A stretch of 64,000 nt of DNA from Mantis religiosa (Eukaryota > Arthropoda > Insecta > Mantodea > Mantidae), in NCBI GenBank assembly GCA_030765055.1, contig CM060950.1, positions 461,710,339 to 461,774,338 on the forward strand. Direction: 5' to 3'. A program made the translations under genes and the position numbers. The notes under the pieces were generated by a model, which was not told the origin of the DNA, did not search any database, and saw only the letters and a list, made by a program, of their open reading frames with translations. The first letter of the stretch is position 1. Each line of letters starts with the position of its first letter. Shown in pieces: positions 33,468-43,731 of this stretch.

Positions 33468-33574
33468 TTCAAACGAGTTTTTGATACTTAAATTTTCAAA
33501 TTTTGTGAAGGATCTGAAGATTTGAACCAGCCATTTTGATAGTTGGTAAGTGGGTGCATCAATGTTATTAATTA

Positions 33575-34168
33575 TTGGTCTATGGCCCCACCCAAGAACC
33601 TACAAGAGAAAAAGAGAAAAAACTTTTTAAAAAATTCACCTTCCACCCATCAGCCTATAACAAATTCCAAAAAATCTTCTCAAAACACAACATAACTCTT
33701 GCACCTCAAAACAGGTTTAATATCAGAAATTTGTTAAAAGGCCCTCCCAAAAATTCAATCACTACCAAAGAAAAACCAGGAATCTATGAGATCAAATGTG
33801 AAACTTGCCCTAAAATTTATATAGGAAAAACAAAAAGAGATATTAACATCAGAACTAAAGAACATATGAGAAACATTAAAAATGGTGAAACAGAAAAATC
33901 AGCAGTGGCTTTTCATTTTTTGAATACTAGACATGACATCAATTTGGAAACATCTCTAATAAAATACGTTAATCACCCCATAGACCTTTCCGTATGGGAA
34001 AAAATCTTCATTAACAAAAATCGTCATAGAGTCATGAATTTTGAAACTCCACCACCGGACATCTTTGACAAGTACATCACGCCATCTATTGACAATACGG
34101 AGAAAGAAGAAACCACTACAACTTGCACTAGTCGAGTATCAGCTGAGGATAGGAGCAAGAGCTCTTGA
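33575..34168 (+). pseudogene. Inverted copy of the PLE C endonuclease end
   Basis: A 197-codon open frame that duplicates the C-terminal part of the minus-strand gene, from KKLFKKFTFHPSAYNKF to SAEDRSKSS. It keeps GIY (at about residue 69) and YIG. Differences seen: one residue in the LAPQNRF region and N to D in KRDINIR. It has no RT, and its initiating ATG comes from junction sequence, so it is a structural by-product of the inverted insertion. Confidence 0.88.
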
Positions 34169-34182
34169 AACATGTCCTGTGA
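34136..34182 (+). ncRNA. Hammerhead ribozyme-like motif (PLE C, right arm)
   Basis: The exact inverted counterpart of the left-arm motif: CTGAGGA at 34143-34149, GAAA at 34167-34170, cleavage triplet GTC ending at 34176. It sits directly at the end of the endonuclease frame. Confidence 0.7.
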
Positions 34183-34297
34183 ATAAACAGTGTGAGTGAA
34201 GCAATGTGTCAATATATTCTCGATTCAATTTTGTACTAGTTTGTGCTTCACTGTCCCTACACTTCTTTCAAGTTTATACTTTGAGATAAAAACTGGT

Positions 34298-34560
34298 TTG
34301 AGTTTTGCTGTATCTGCTAAAAGAAGGGGGAGGTTTGACTATCTGAAAATCTCTACCTATTGTCCAGTTCAAGCTTATCTTATTCCATCCCAGTATCTGC
34401 ACTTTTGCTTAATCCAAGGAAGGAAGATTGGCATATACCTTTTGAATAAGTTGAACTAGAAAATTAAAAGTAAAATAAGATGAATATATAAAAAGGATTC
34501 CAATGTGTAAGGATTCTGATACAATGAAACACAAAATTAATATAATTTTGAGTTGAACTA
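34298..34560. other. Unannotated spacer
   Basis: AT-rich stretch; the 87-codon frame 34196-34459 begins in PLE sequence and has no domain. Confidence 0.45.
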
Positions 34561-34700
34561 GTACTCAATGCTCCATTTTATTGCACGTATTTATCTAGAA
34601 CGTGTTTCATTATTACCTTCCTAACATCATCAGCTGTTGTCGACTGATGGATGTTGGTTTGGTGAACTCCTTGGAGGCGTTAGGGGCATGAACCCAAACT
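34560..34700 (-). mobile_element. PLE terminal remnant with hammerhead-like motif
   Basis: Minus strand, about 34594-34638: core CTGATGA, a weak AT-rich stem II (TGTTA/TAATA), GAAA, stem III AC/GT around AC and triplet GTT. Stem I pairing is poor. The general layout matches the ends of the other PLEs, but no endonuclease codons were recognised to the right. Confidence 0.45.
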
Positions 34701-34821
34701 TCAAGCTCATCATGATACCGATAGAGAAACCCCTATGTAACAGCTGTATGTATTTATAAATTTCCAGAGGCCGTTTTAATATTTTTCTTAATTTTTTTCT
34801 TTGTAATTTACATCCTTCATT

Positions 34822-34975
34822 AAGGCAAGCAATTTGAGGGTGCTCTGAAGAAGTACAAGTTAACTGAAAGTTAAATTCAACGTGGTATAAAGATTATAGT
34901 TGATCAATAAAATACAAACTGTTTGTTAACAAGTACTTCTTCAGAGCACCCTCAAATTACTTGCCTTTACAAGAC
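34822..34975. repeat. Inverted repeat, ~42-bp arms
   Basis: AATTTGAGGGTGCTCTGAAG (left arm, about 34828) is the complement of CTTCAGAGCACCCTCAAATT (right arm, about 34941). Pairing extends outwards to AAGGCAAG/CTTGCCTT and inwards through GTACAAGTTAAC/GTTAACAAGTAC, around a loop of about 55 nt. The right arm is the 3' end of the adjacent LINE fragment. It could be a short snap-back insertion like the micro PLEs. Confidence 0.75.
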
Positions 34976-35290
34976 TTCTGATGTGCTGGCAATTTTTGTG
35001 AGGCAATAAGCCCATCACATTTGGATCCCTGTCGGAAATATTCTTATTAAAACTTTGCCTAAAAAAGTCGTCCTTGTGCCTAGTGTTATGACTCTGAATA
35101 TCTTTATTTTTAGGATTTTCATTTTGTACGGCATAAATTACTACTTTATAAACATACAGAGAAGATACTGTCAATATTCCTTTATCCTTAAATATTTCCC
35201 TACATGATTCTCGGGAACTCAAATTGTAAATAATTCTGATTGCCTTTTTGCAATCGAAATAACTCTCCCATATGCGTTGCAGCAGCACAG
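34965..35290 (-). pseudogene. LINE C-terminal fragment
   Basis: Open frame 34941-35288 (115 codons): ESYFDCKKAIRIIYNLSSRE, CREIFKDKGILTVSSLYVYK, HNTRHKDDFF. This is the conserved region after the RT thumb in jockey/CR1-type LINEs (the K.AIR.IYN...R..C...F...I.T..SLY.Y motif). Nothing upstream of it remains. Confidence 0.75.
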
Positions 35291-35299
35291 CCCCAAATA

Positions 35300-35500
35300 T
35301 CTCTGCCTCACGTTCAAGAGGTCCTGAGTTCGAATCTCGGTCAGGGTGAGTTACCTGGATAAGGTTTTTCCGGGGTTTTCCCTTATCCTGAAAGACGAAT
35401 GTCAGGTAACTCTAAGCTCCATGGACCCCGGACTCATTTGAGCATCATTTCACCAATTTCATGCACCGTCCGATATGACTTTACGTTGGAGGACATAAAT
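35300..35500 (+). mobile_element. tRNA-like SINE carrying one satellite unit
   Basis: CCTGAGTTCGAATCTCGGTC is a good tRNA B box with its T-arm pairing. It is followed by TGAGTTACCTGGATAAGG and GGTTTTCCCTTATCCTGAAAG, and then GGTAACTCTAAGCTCCATGGA, CTCATTTGAGCATCATTTC and CCGATATGAC: exactly the unit that makes up the array at 1-4455, in the same order. Confidence 0.8.
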
Positions 35501-35930
35501 TACAGAAAAAAAGCCCCATATATCAATTCGATATAATAAATGTGAATATATGACTCCTAGTAAATAATTTTAAGCCCTTTTTCATCAAAGATACTTTTGA
35601 AGTAACGTAACAAATATACAGCCGTTGAACTTATGTAACTATAGAAGCTGTTTGTAGAATTAATATGTAACATTTAATTTAGGTATAGGCAGTTCTAGGC
35701 AAAATCAAATTCTAGAAAAAGAATCCTATCATCAGAGACAGTTTTAATTTTTCTCCTTTAAATCTGCCTTCAAAAATTGATAGAAGATTCATTGCTAGAT
35801 TCTAGCAATGGATATATAGGATCATTCTCCAGAGATTGCAGCTGCTTTTGCAACCTTCATTATAGAAATTCTAGAAAACACAGGCACAGAAACTGAACAC
35901 CACCACCGTCACTTCTAATGTATACAAGTA
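35501..35930. other. AT-rich spacer, no gene seen
   Basis: No recognisable frame or repeat. Confidence 0.5.
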
Positions 35931-35939
35931 TGTTGTTGT

Positions 35940-37245
35940 TTCGAAATGCTAGGCTTTGGCAATGAAACCATTAGCTCCTTTGCTCTCCAATATTTCTGTG
36001 TAGTGGGTCCAGCAGGTAGGGCTTCACAGGTTAAAACCTGTTCTTCAGTCATTTCCTCTTCATTTTTGCACAGAGGACAATTTGCATTTGTCTAAGTTCC
36101 TATTCTGTGTAAGTGTTCGGCAAAATAATCATTTTCCATAAGTAAACTAAAATTTGCTATGACAGCTTTACGTGGGATTTCTGGAATAATTTCTGGATTT
36201 TAATTATAATGTTCCATTTTTTATCGCTGGCTTTGTTAGATATTGATTGGTTTTGTTTGTTTTTATATTTGTTTTTAATTAATCTTTTTATGGATGTAAG
36301 GGGTAAATTTTTACTTTTGTTCTGAAATAAATTTGCACCATTTATGCAAAAGAAAATCAGATTCATTTCCAGCAATTCCACAATGTGCAGGAATCTACTG
36401 CAATATAATTCTTTTCTGTTTTTTTTTTTTTTTGAAGTTGTTGGATCATTTTGTGACATTTTTTAATTTCGATTAACCTCATTTTATATGAACTTATTGC
36501 ACGTAATGCTGCTTTAGAATCAGAAAGTATGACAGCATTTTTAAATTTATATATTCTGTATAGAAGTTGTTAGAGTGAAATATGAATAGCCGCTACTTCT
36601 GCACCAAAATTTGTTGTGTGGTATCCTGCTGGTTGATAGAATGAGAACAGTGCACACTTAATTCCTGATCCTGAGTTGTTGTCCAAGTTAGATCTATCTG
36701 TGTAGATATCTAACCATTCCTTAGGTGGGTATCTCTTATACACAGTTTCTAATGCTAGTGCCTTTAGTACAGGTTTGGAAGTTTCAGATTTTGTAACTAT
36801 TTGTTCTAAATCTAATCTAATATTAATTGGTTCAAAAGTGAATGGGTTTTCTTTCATTAAAATGTTTTCTTTGGAATCAGAAAGTATGACAGCATTTTTA
36901 AATTTATCTATTCTGTATAGAAGGTGTTGGAGTGAAATATGATTAGCTGTTACTTCTGCATCAAAATTTGTTGTGTGGTATCCTGCTGGTTGATAGAATG
37001 AGAACAGTGCACACTAAATTGCTGTTCCTGAGTTGTTGTCCAAGTTAGATCCATCTGTGTAGATATGTAGCCATTCTTCGGGTGGATATCTATTGTTAAC
37101 AGTTCCTAATGCTAGTGCTTTTAGTACAGGTTTGGAAGTTCCAGATTTTGTAACTACTTGTTCTAAATCTAACTGAATATTAATTGGTTCAAAAGTCAGT
37201 GGGTTATCTTTGATTAAAAGGTTTTCTTTAGGATTAGGAAGATTA
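35940..37245 (-). pseudogene. LINE RNase H region with in-frame tandem duplication
   Basis: Minus-strand relative of the element at 17.5-18.7 kb. The 3' end (35945-36130) has the CEALPA-like region and damaged zinc motif. Frame 36157-36459 covers the region after RNase H. Frame 36570-36857 gives LALETVYKRYPPKEWLDIYT, where the catalytic D of TDGS is followed by R, then GYHTTNFGAEVAAIHISL. A block starting GAATCAGAAAGTATGACAGC at 36517 is repeated at 36874, a 357-bp (119-codon) in-frame tandem duplication covering the first half of RNase H. Frameshifts and stops (one near 36570) inactivate it. Confidence 0.82.
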
Positions 37246-37254
37246 AGATCTGTT

Positions 37255-37332
37255 AATTAACTTTAATCGACTCTCTTTGAAGTTAATTTATCATAACAAC
37301 ACTGTTTTCAACACTTCCAAGAAAGGAATTTC
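37255..37332. mobile_element. Micro PLE insertion (A-like): 9-bp hairpin plus tail
   Basis: 78 bp bounded by AGATCTGTT at 37246-37254 and 37333-37341 (9/9). Hairpin arms AATTAACTT (37255-37263) and AAGTTAATT (37280-37288) enclose a 16-nt loop containing TAATCGACTC. The rest, about 44 nt, is the A-type tail (ACAACACTGTTTTCAACACT) seen beside PLE A at 9.68 kb and in the micro insertion at 43.7 kb. Confidence 0.8.
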
Positions 37333-37341
37333 AGATCTGTT

Positions 37342-38096
37342 GTTACAAATACAGATGGCAGTTATTCAATACATCTGAAGTTCTTCACTGTTTGTATCAT
37401 TTCTGCCTTAATCTGAAGAAGTGGAGACTACAGACCTGTTTTAAAAAGAAAATAGGCTTACCTCCAATTTATCATAGCCACCAGAGCCTGTGAGTGTAAT
37501 CGACTTCACCATTCGCATTTCATTTTCATTAGAAGACATAATGAACTTAATTCAAGATCTTTGATTGCTGGAAACACAAGAATATCAAATTAAAACATGT
37601 AAGATATTAATCGAAGCATAGTAGTTGGTACAATTAAAAAACATTTATAATAACAAATAATAAATCATACTCAATAAATGACAGATTAAGTGAGCTAAAT
37701 AGAGACCCTATATGTCGTTCATATTGGAATACCATATATATATATATAAGTTGTGTGTTAGTTCTTGACGAATGACCTTCAACAGAAATCTAGTACAGTG
37801 ATGCCAACCATAGTGGAATTCCACTACGCGTAGCAACATTTAAGTATTTGGGAGACATAGAGGAAAAATACGAAAAAGTGGAAAAAGGTAGCTACTTTTC
37901 TCAATTTTTTTAAAATCAAACTTATCCTAAAAGCCAACGCTATAATATTAGGGAACTATTCTTAGGAAAATCGATTTAAAGAATCTCTCATGTGCTAGTA
38001 TTATAGCTGATGTTATTATCCTTTTATTTATGGCAAGCACTAGGCCTGATAATATAAACATATTATTTGATGGGTGTCAACATATCAACATGTCTA
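37342..38096. other. Unannotated spacer
   Basis: AT-rich with a short (TA)n near 37735. No gene recognised. The right half could be upstream sequence of the hAT remnant at 39.2 kb, interrupted by the mariner at 38.1 kb, but I see no clear coding there. Confidence 0.4.
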
Positions 38097-38098
38097 TA

Positions 38099-38981
38099 CG
38101 AGGGCTCTTCAATAAAGAATGATCATAATTTTTTACGGTCATAATTTTATGCACTAAAATTCAATCTTATTATATTCTGTAAGCTTAATGTGAAACAAAC
38201 ATGCAGTAGTAGTTTCATTGTTGGTACTTATGTTTCCCGCCAATTCAGAAATTTTCAGTATCGCCTACCGCTGCAATGGAGCTAATATGCGAGGAACAAT
38301 ATGAGCCTTTGAAATTCTGCTTTCCTCTCAACAAATCTTCAGTTGGGGCCTATACAATGTTACAGGAGGCCTATGAAGAGTGTGTTCTCCCCTACAGCAC
38401 AGCTCGAAGGTGGTTAAAATGTTTAAAGAGGGGAGACAATCTATTTTTAAGGAAGGTGGAGGTGCTCCGGTTACTGCTCTTACAGAAGAAGCCACCAACA
38501 CTGCTGCTGCCATTGTGAGAGAGATCAAAGAATTACTTTAAGATCATCTTCTGAAACACTGAACATTTCATTGGGTGCCAAATTTCCGTGAAGCAGGCTG
38601 GATGCTGTACCACGATAATGCGCGGCTGCCTGTTGCCAATGTTGTTGCTGAATATCTTGCAAAAATCAACGTGAAGTGCATCCCTCACCCTCCATATAGT
38701 ACAGATTTAGCCCCATGTAACTGTTTTCTATTCCCTAACTTGATGAAATGCCTTCGTGGGAGGCATTATCTGTCATCAGAAGCAGTGGTGAAGGCTGCGG
38801 AGGTGATTTTGAAGGATCTCTCAAAAAATGGTTTCCAGCATGTCTATGAAGACTGGCAGAAATGCTGGAACAAGTGCATCAAAATTAGGGGAGACTATTT
38901 TGAGGACCATCAAAATTATGAGGATGAGTAAAGAGACGTTGTCAAAAAAAATGGTGATCATTCTTTACTGAACAGCCCTCA
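38099..38981 (+). mobile_element. mariner (CGAGGGCTGTTCA family), internally deleted
   Basis: 883 bp between TA dinucleotides, terminal repeats CGAGGGCTCTTCAATAAAGA and complement TGAGGGCTGTTCAGTAAAGA. The N-terminal helix-turn-helix frame (38276-38518) is joined near 38570 to the C-terminal frame 38575-38931 with GWMLYHDNARLPVANVVAEY (second D) and PYSTDLAPCNCFLFP (third D block with changes). About 420 bp, including the first catalytic D, is missing relative to the full-length copies. A step towards a non-autonomous derivative. Confidence 0.9.
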
Positions 38982-39129
38982 TACAAGCTACAATAACCAT
39001 ATGTAGCATGATGCAACGCTCGCTAGCATGAAGGCCTCAGGATTCACCGCAATTTATAATAAACTCTTAACTTTTCAAGTGAATAGTATGTTTTAGTACA
39101 TTACATTTATGTCACCAATGATATATTAT

Positions 39130-39475
39130 AGAGAAGTTAACTGAATCAAACAGTACCCTTGTGTCCTGGTGCAAAGTAGGAGAAATACATTTTGAAGGGA
39201 ATTATGTCCTCTCAAATATTTCAAAATTGATTGAACTATTTCTTATGTTGCCACATGGAAACACTGATGTGGAAAGATCATATTCCATGATGGTTGACTT
39301 TGAAGCCTCAAACACTGAGTGACCTCCTAACAGTAAAAATTGGCATTCAAAACAAGCGAAATTGCTGTGTCTCATACCCAATAACTGATGAACTTGTAAA
39401 TAAATTTGGAAAATCCATGTTAAAGTTTTCAAGTAGTGCTAAAGTGACGACTCTTAAACCATTTTAGGCAGCCAT
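39130..39475 (+). pseudogene. hAT transposase C-terminal (dimerisation) remnant
   Basis: Plus strand: ISKLIELFLMLPHGNTDVER SYSMMVD, then a one-base shift, then LSDLLTVKIGIQNKR and VNKFGKSMLKFSS, ending at a TAG near 39469. LPHGN.DVER.FS followed by L.DLL.VK is the hAT C-terminal dimerisation motif. The RNase H-like core and the zinc finger were not found. An LxVK helix on the other side of a frameshift shows decay. Confidence 0.7.
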
Positions 39476-39632
39476 TGCAGATCTCCCTTCACGCATTTCT
39501 AGTGATATCTATTAATTTATTAAGTATATTAACACCCTCATTAACAACAAACAATAACAAGAGGATTATCATAATCACCATTAATCCATCGTCTTGATCA
39601 TCTTGCTACCTCAGAGAGAAGGGTTGTTGCTA

Positions 39633-39635
39633 TTT

Positions 39636-39684
<49 letters not shown>
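39633..39684. repeat. (TG)n(TA)n microsatellite
   Basis: A TG run followed by a TA run ending directly at the left end of a mariner. The mariner's TA target lies in the run, or the run grew from the target. Confidence 0.95.
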
Positions 39685-39685
<1 letters not shown>

Positions 39686-40980
39686 CGAGGGCTGTTCATT
39701 AAAGAATGATCATAATTTTTTACGGTCATAATTTTTCGCACTAAAATTCAAATTTATTATATTCTGTTAGTATAATGTGAAATAAACATGCCGTAGTAGT
39801 TTCATTGTTGGTACTCCTAGTTTCCCACCTGTGAGAACTAGACAAGTTCAGACATGTTCAGTATTGACTATCGCTGCAAGGGAGGTAACACGCGAGGAAC
39901 AGTATGCAGCTTTGAAATTGGGCTTTCATCTTAACAAATCTTCAGTTGAGGCCTATGGTGAATCTGTTCTTCCCTACAGCACACCTCAAAGGTGGTTTAA
40001 AACTTTTACAGAGGGGGGACAATCAATTTCTAAGGAAGGTGGACCTGGTGCTCCAGTTACTGCTCTTACGGAAGAAAACATCAACACTGTTGCTGCCATT
40101 GTGATAGAGGATCGACGAATTTCCTTAAGATCACTTCCTGAAATACTGAACATTTCATTGAGTGCCACTCACTCGTTGGTAACAGAAACATTACACATGA
40201 GACGTGTTTGTGCGTGATGGGTTCCAAAACTATTCATTCCCGAACAAAAGGATAGTTGCACGGAGGTTTTCATGCTGTTAAAGTTGATGTTAGAGGAAGA
40301 TCCGGAGTTTCTTTCAAACATAATTACTGCTGATGAAACTTGGCTACATCATTTTGATCCTGAGAGGCAAGTACAAAGCTCAGTGTGGAAGTCTCCATCA
40401 CCAACCCCAAAAAATGCAAAAAGGGTTGCTTCTGCTGGGGAACTTATGGTCATCTCATTCTTTGATATTCATGGAATGGTTTATTAGCATGTTGTACCTG
40501 CACACACATCAGTAACTGGATAATGGTACAGGGATGGCCTGAAAACATTGCAAGTCCATATCAGGCACAAAAGATTACATTTCCATGAAGCAGACTGGAA
40601 CCTGCACCACGACAATGTGTGGCCGCATATTGCCAATGTTGTTACTAAATTTCTTGCAACAATTAACGTGAAGTGCATCCCTCACCCTCCATATAGTACA
40701 GATTTAGCCCCATGTGACCTTTAGCTATTCCCTAACTTGAAGATACGCCTTCATGGGAGGCATTATCCATCATCAGAAGCAGTGGTGAAGGCTGTGGAGG
40801 ATATTTTGAAGGATCTCTCAAAAAATGGTTTCCAGTATGTCTTTGAAGACTGGCAGAAATGCTGAGAAGTGCATCACATTAAGGGGAGACTATTTTGAGA
40901 ATGACCATTAAAATTATGGGGATGAGTAAAGGTACAATGTCAAAACGAAATTGTGATCATTCTTTACTGAATAGCCCTCG
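39686..40980 (+). mobile_element. mariner (CGAGGGCTGTTCA family), full length, inactive
   Basis: 1295 bp, flanked by TA at 39684-39685 and 40981-40982. Terminal repeats CGAGGGCTGTTCATTAAAGA and complement CGAGGGCTATTCAGTAAAGA. Frame 39831-40217 (128 codons) holds the paired DNA-binding region (LKLGFHLNKSSVEAY, WFKTF, LNISLSATHSLVTETLHMRRV). A stop at 40217 then frames 40272-40487 (ITADETWLHHFDPER, first D; FFDIHGMVY) and later DWNLHHDNVW (second D) and PYSTDLAPCDL (third D), interrupted by further stops. Dead copy. Confidence 0.92.
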
Positions 40981-40982
40981 TA

Positions 40983-41261
40983 AATATTAAATTCAAATTA
41001 CACAAATATAACTATCTGTAACAAAAACTTCACTTATCTTAAGAAAATGATGTTACTTTTTTTAACAAATTTTGTTTTGAATGTCATAAAAGTCACAAAA
41101 TTATACGTATGATGAACTTGAGTGCTCTTCTTGAACAAATAGTGATCAGGGCAGGGTTATGTCCCTGAAGAGTTTTTCTAAGATCCACAAAAACAGCAAG
41201 TCAATCACTATTGGTTTTCAATCAATCACTATTTTGATTCACTATTGTTTTTAAGTCAATC
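40983..41261. other. Short spacer
   Basis: AT-rich; a CAATCACTATT motif repeats a few times at 41195-41255. No gene. Confidence 0.5.
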
Positions 41262-42325
41262 AATTGGTTTTCTGTAAATGCCAAAGTTGATTCTGTTTTT
41301 ATTTCTCATTATTTTTAGATCCAAAAATGGCAAATACTCATCTTTTTCTATTTCTAGAGTGAACTTAAGGCTTTTTTCTTGGATATTTAAAAGTTTTAGG
41401 GCATCACTGATGCATCAGTGAAAACCAAACAGACAGATAACTACATAAAAGCTACTGGCTAGAACGCAAGATCCCACAAACAGGCAATCTTTAATAGTTT
41501 AACACACAGACTGGTCAACATCCCTCTCACAGCAGTACAATACTAAATAGAATACAACAAAATTATAGAAATAGCACACAAAAGTTACTTTCCCAAATCA
41601 TTAGTAGGCAAGTGAACTTAACAAAAAAGAAGAAGCTAATAAAGGAAACCACAACCCTCTCAGCTATAGAAACTAATATGATTTTCAAAAAATTCACTTA
41701 CCATCCATGGGACTTTGATAAATTCAAAAAAGTTTAAAAAAAAAAACATTCAACTAGCACCAGTCAAACATCACTCCTTAAAAAACCTAATTTGCTTAAA
41801 CATCAAAGATGCCATTCCATCTAACAAAAAATCTGGTATATATCTAATTGAATGTTGTGACTGCAGTCAAATTTATATTGGAAAGACCAAAAGAAATTTA
41901 TAAACAAGTGCAAAGGAACACTTTGGGAACATAAAATATAAACAATTAGAAAATACAGCAGTTGCCACGCATTTTTTGGAAAAAACTACAACATAAATCC
42001 AGAACCCAAACTACTAAAATATTCATCAGGAAAACAAGAACTGTCCACATGGGAACAAATCTTCATTTCGAAAAATAGTAACAAAGTATTCAATATCGAC
42101 AGATATTGAATATCCCCGAGAAAGATTTGTTCAGCAAGTTCCTTGAACCGCCACCAGAGGAGACCTATGACAGAATATCACAAGCTACACCACTGAGAAC
42201 CAGACGATATCCGGTTGACAATGGAGGCAAATAGTCTCTGAAGCATGTTCCAGGAAAATGTAAAGGTAAGTGTTGTTTAGTACCATTAATCGACTTCCTT
42301 TAAACTTAATCTATATGAGCTTGTT
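41262..42325 (+). mobile_element. PLE A-type copy with 5' inversion
   Basis: The right part (about 41426-42325, plus strand) encodes the PLE from KPTQTDNYIKA through HRLVNIPLTA, FTYHPW and the GIY-YIG region (GIYLIECCDC then YIGKTKRN; frame 41715-41903) to the 3' end, with a degraded hammerhead near 42190-42240. The left part (41263-41411) is the immediately preceding segment of the gene (SDALKLL to NFGIYRK) in reverse orientation, joined at CATCACTGATGCATCAGTG. That is a 5' inversion of the kind twin priming makes in LINEs. Many frameshifts. End sequence TTAATCGACTTCCTTTAAAC. Confidence 0.82.
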
Positions 42326-42349
42326 TCTGCCTGAGATGTGATCTCTCCC

Positions 42350-42970
42350 ACAGTATCAAAAATTTTAAGAAATGCACTGCTTACACTTATTACCACCCAT
42401 TCATCCAGCATCACACAACCCATGGACCAGGGAGCCATTTATACATTCAAGTCCCACTATAGGCAATATCTGATGCAGTACTGTCCCCCTCCACTCCCAA
42501 GCTGAAAAATCTAAGAGTACATTTGCCCTTGGAGTTAAGGCTCAAATTAAGTGCAAAGAGTTTCAAGAAAACAGGGTTTGGAGATGATGAAAAAGATGCT
42601 CTACACACATTAAAGCTGACGAAAATGCAGAACATGTAGTGTAGGTGAGAGAACTATATTCCAAGGGATGATCTTCTGTTAACTCAGGCAATTTTTACTT
42701 TGGCAATAGATCTAACAGAAAGTCACAATGTAGAAGATGAGGAGGAAACACATAAAGAAGAGAAACAAAATTAAGATGTCTCCAGGAAAACTAATACATC
42801 TGAAGAAGCAATCACATGCACAAACCATATCATGGAATTTGCAGCATACATTACTTCTCCTTTGCTGTTGGAACAGTGCAAAAGGTTATGTGTAGAAAAC
42901 AATTGTGATCAGCGTTTCACTCCATATGTTTTAAAAAGTGAGCATGATGTAAGGCAACTAAATCTATAAA
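42350..42970 (+). pseudogene. pogo/Tigger-like transposase remnant
   Basis: Plus strand near 42400-42480 reads TTHSSSITQPMDQGAIYTFK, which matches the 'QPMDQG.I..FK' signature of pogo/Tigger and jerky-type DDE transposases. Downstream frames are broken; a final open stretch (about 42835-42968) reads MEFAAYITSPLLLEQCKRLC. No terminal repeats found. Confidence 0.5.
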
Positions 42971-43379
42971 ATAATAAAAAGAATATTAAAATTCATGCTA
43001 TAATCATAATTCCATTTTATTGTATCTTCCCCAAACCCATGCAGTTAATATCTGAGCTGCAAGAGAGTGTTATAAGCTTTGTGATAATTAGTCCATATTT
43101 TGTCATTCTGGGTTAATAAAGCCATAGAAATCTTCAAAGTGAGGACAGGTATAAAATGACGACCATGACAGTGTACCTCTACAACCATGGCCAATTTAGA
43201 TTTCATATCCTCAACTCACAGAATGTCTGAATGGTACTTATTGCAAAAAGTGTACATTTACTTTTTTAGAAGATAGTACAATCACATTATGGATAAGCAG
43301 CATACTGTTTTTTACTGCTAACTACTGTTGTGAAGTATTGATGGGGCCATTAAGGAAGAAAATTGTCTACAAAGAGCAT

Positions 43380-43719
43380 ACCTTTCTTAAATGGGATGGA
43401 TTTCTCAACAGAATAATCTACTTGCTGCTCATGCCATGAAGACTTAGGAAGCAATCATAGAATTAGGCATTGAAATGATGGCATATCCACCTTATTCACC
43501 AGACCTAGCGCTGTGTGACTTCTACTTATTTCCTACATGAAAAAAGAGCTCTGGGATCATCATTTTCATTGTGATCATGGGTTAAAATATACACTTCAGG
43601 AATACTTAACAGACTATCCAAAAAGGGCTTTAGAAGGTATTTTGGATGGTTAATGGAATGGTGGAACCAGCGTATTTTGTCCAACGGAGAATACTTCAAG
43701 GTTTTATAAAACAATTTAA
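43380..43719 (+). pseudogene. mariner C-terminal transposase remnant
   Basis: Plus strand: AYPPYSPDLALCDFYLFPT (third catalytic D block, near 43480-43540) after a possible NNLLAAHAMKT block, then broken C-terminal helices. It belongs to none of the better preserved families here, as far as I can judge. It ends beside the micro PLE. Confidence 0.6.
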
Positions 43720-43731
43720 ATAAAGGAAATA

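Larger units (their letters stand above)
32061..34283 (-). mobile_element. Penelope-like element C, best preserved, inverted arms
   Basis: Perfect 14-bp TSD AGATAAAAACTGGT at 32047-32060 and 34284-34297. From the left: arm 1 with the full C-terminal half of the RT-endonuclease gene on the minus strand (to about 33592), then an abrupt switch to an inverted copy (about 33593-34236) carrying only the endonuclease and 3' end, then a one-sided 47-nt tail (34237-34283). The two 640-bp arm sections are nearly identical (only a couple of amino-acid differences in about 190 codons), so they formed together or have been homogenised. Here the tail is attached to the shorter arm, the opposite of PLE A. 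Confidence 0.92.
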
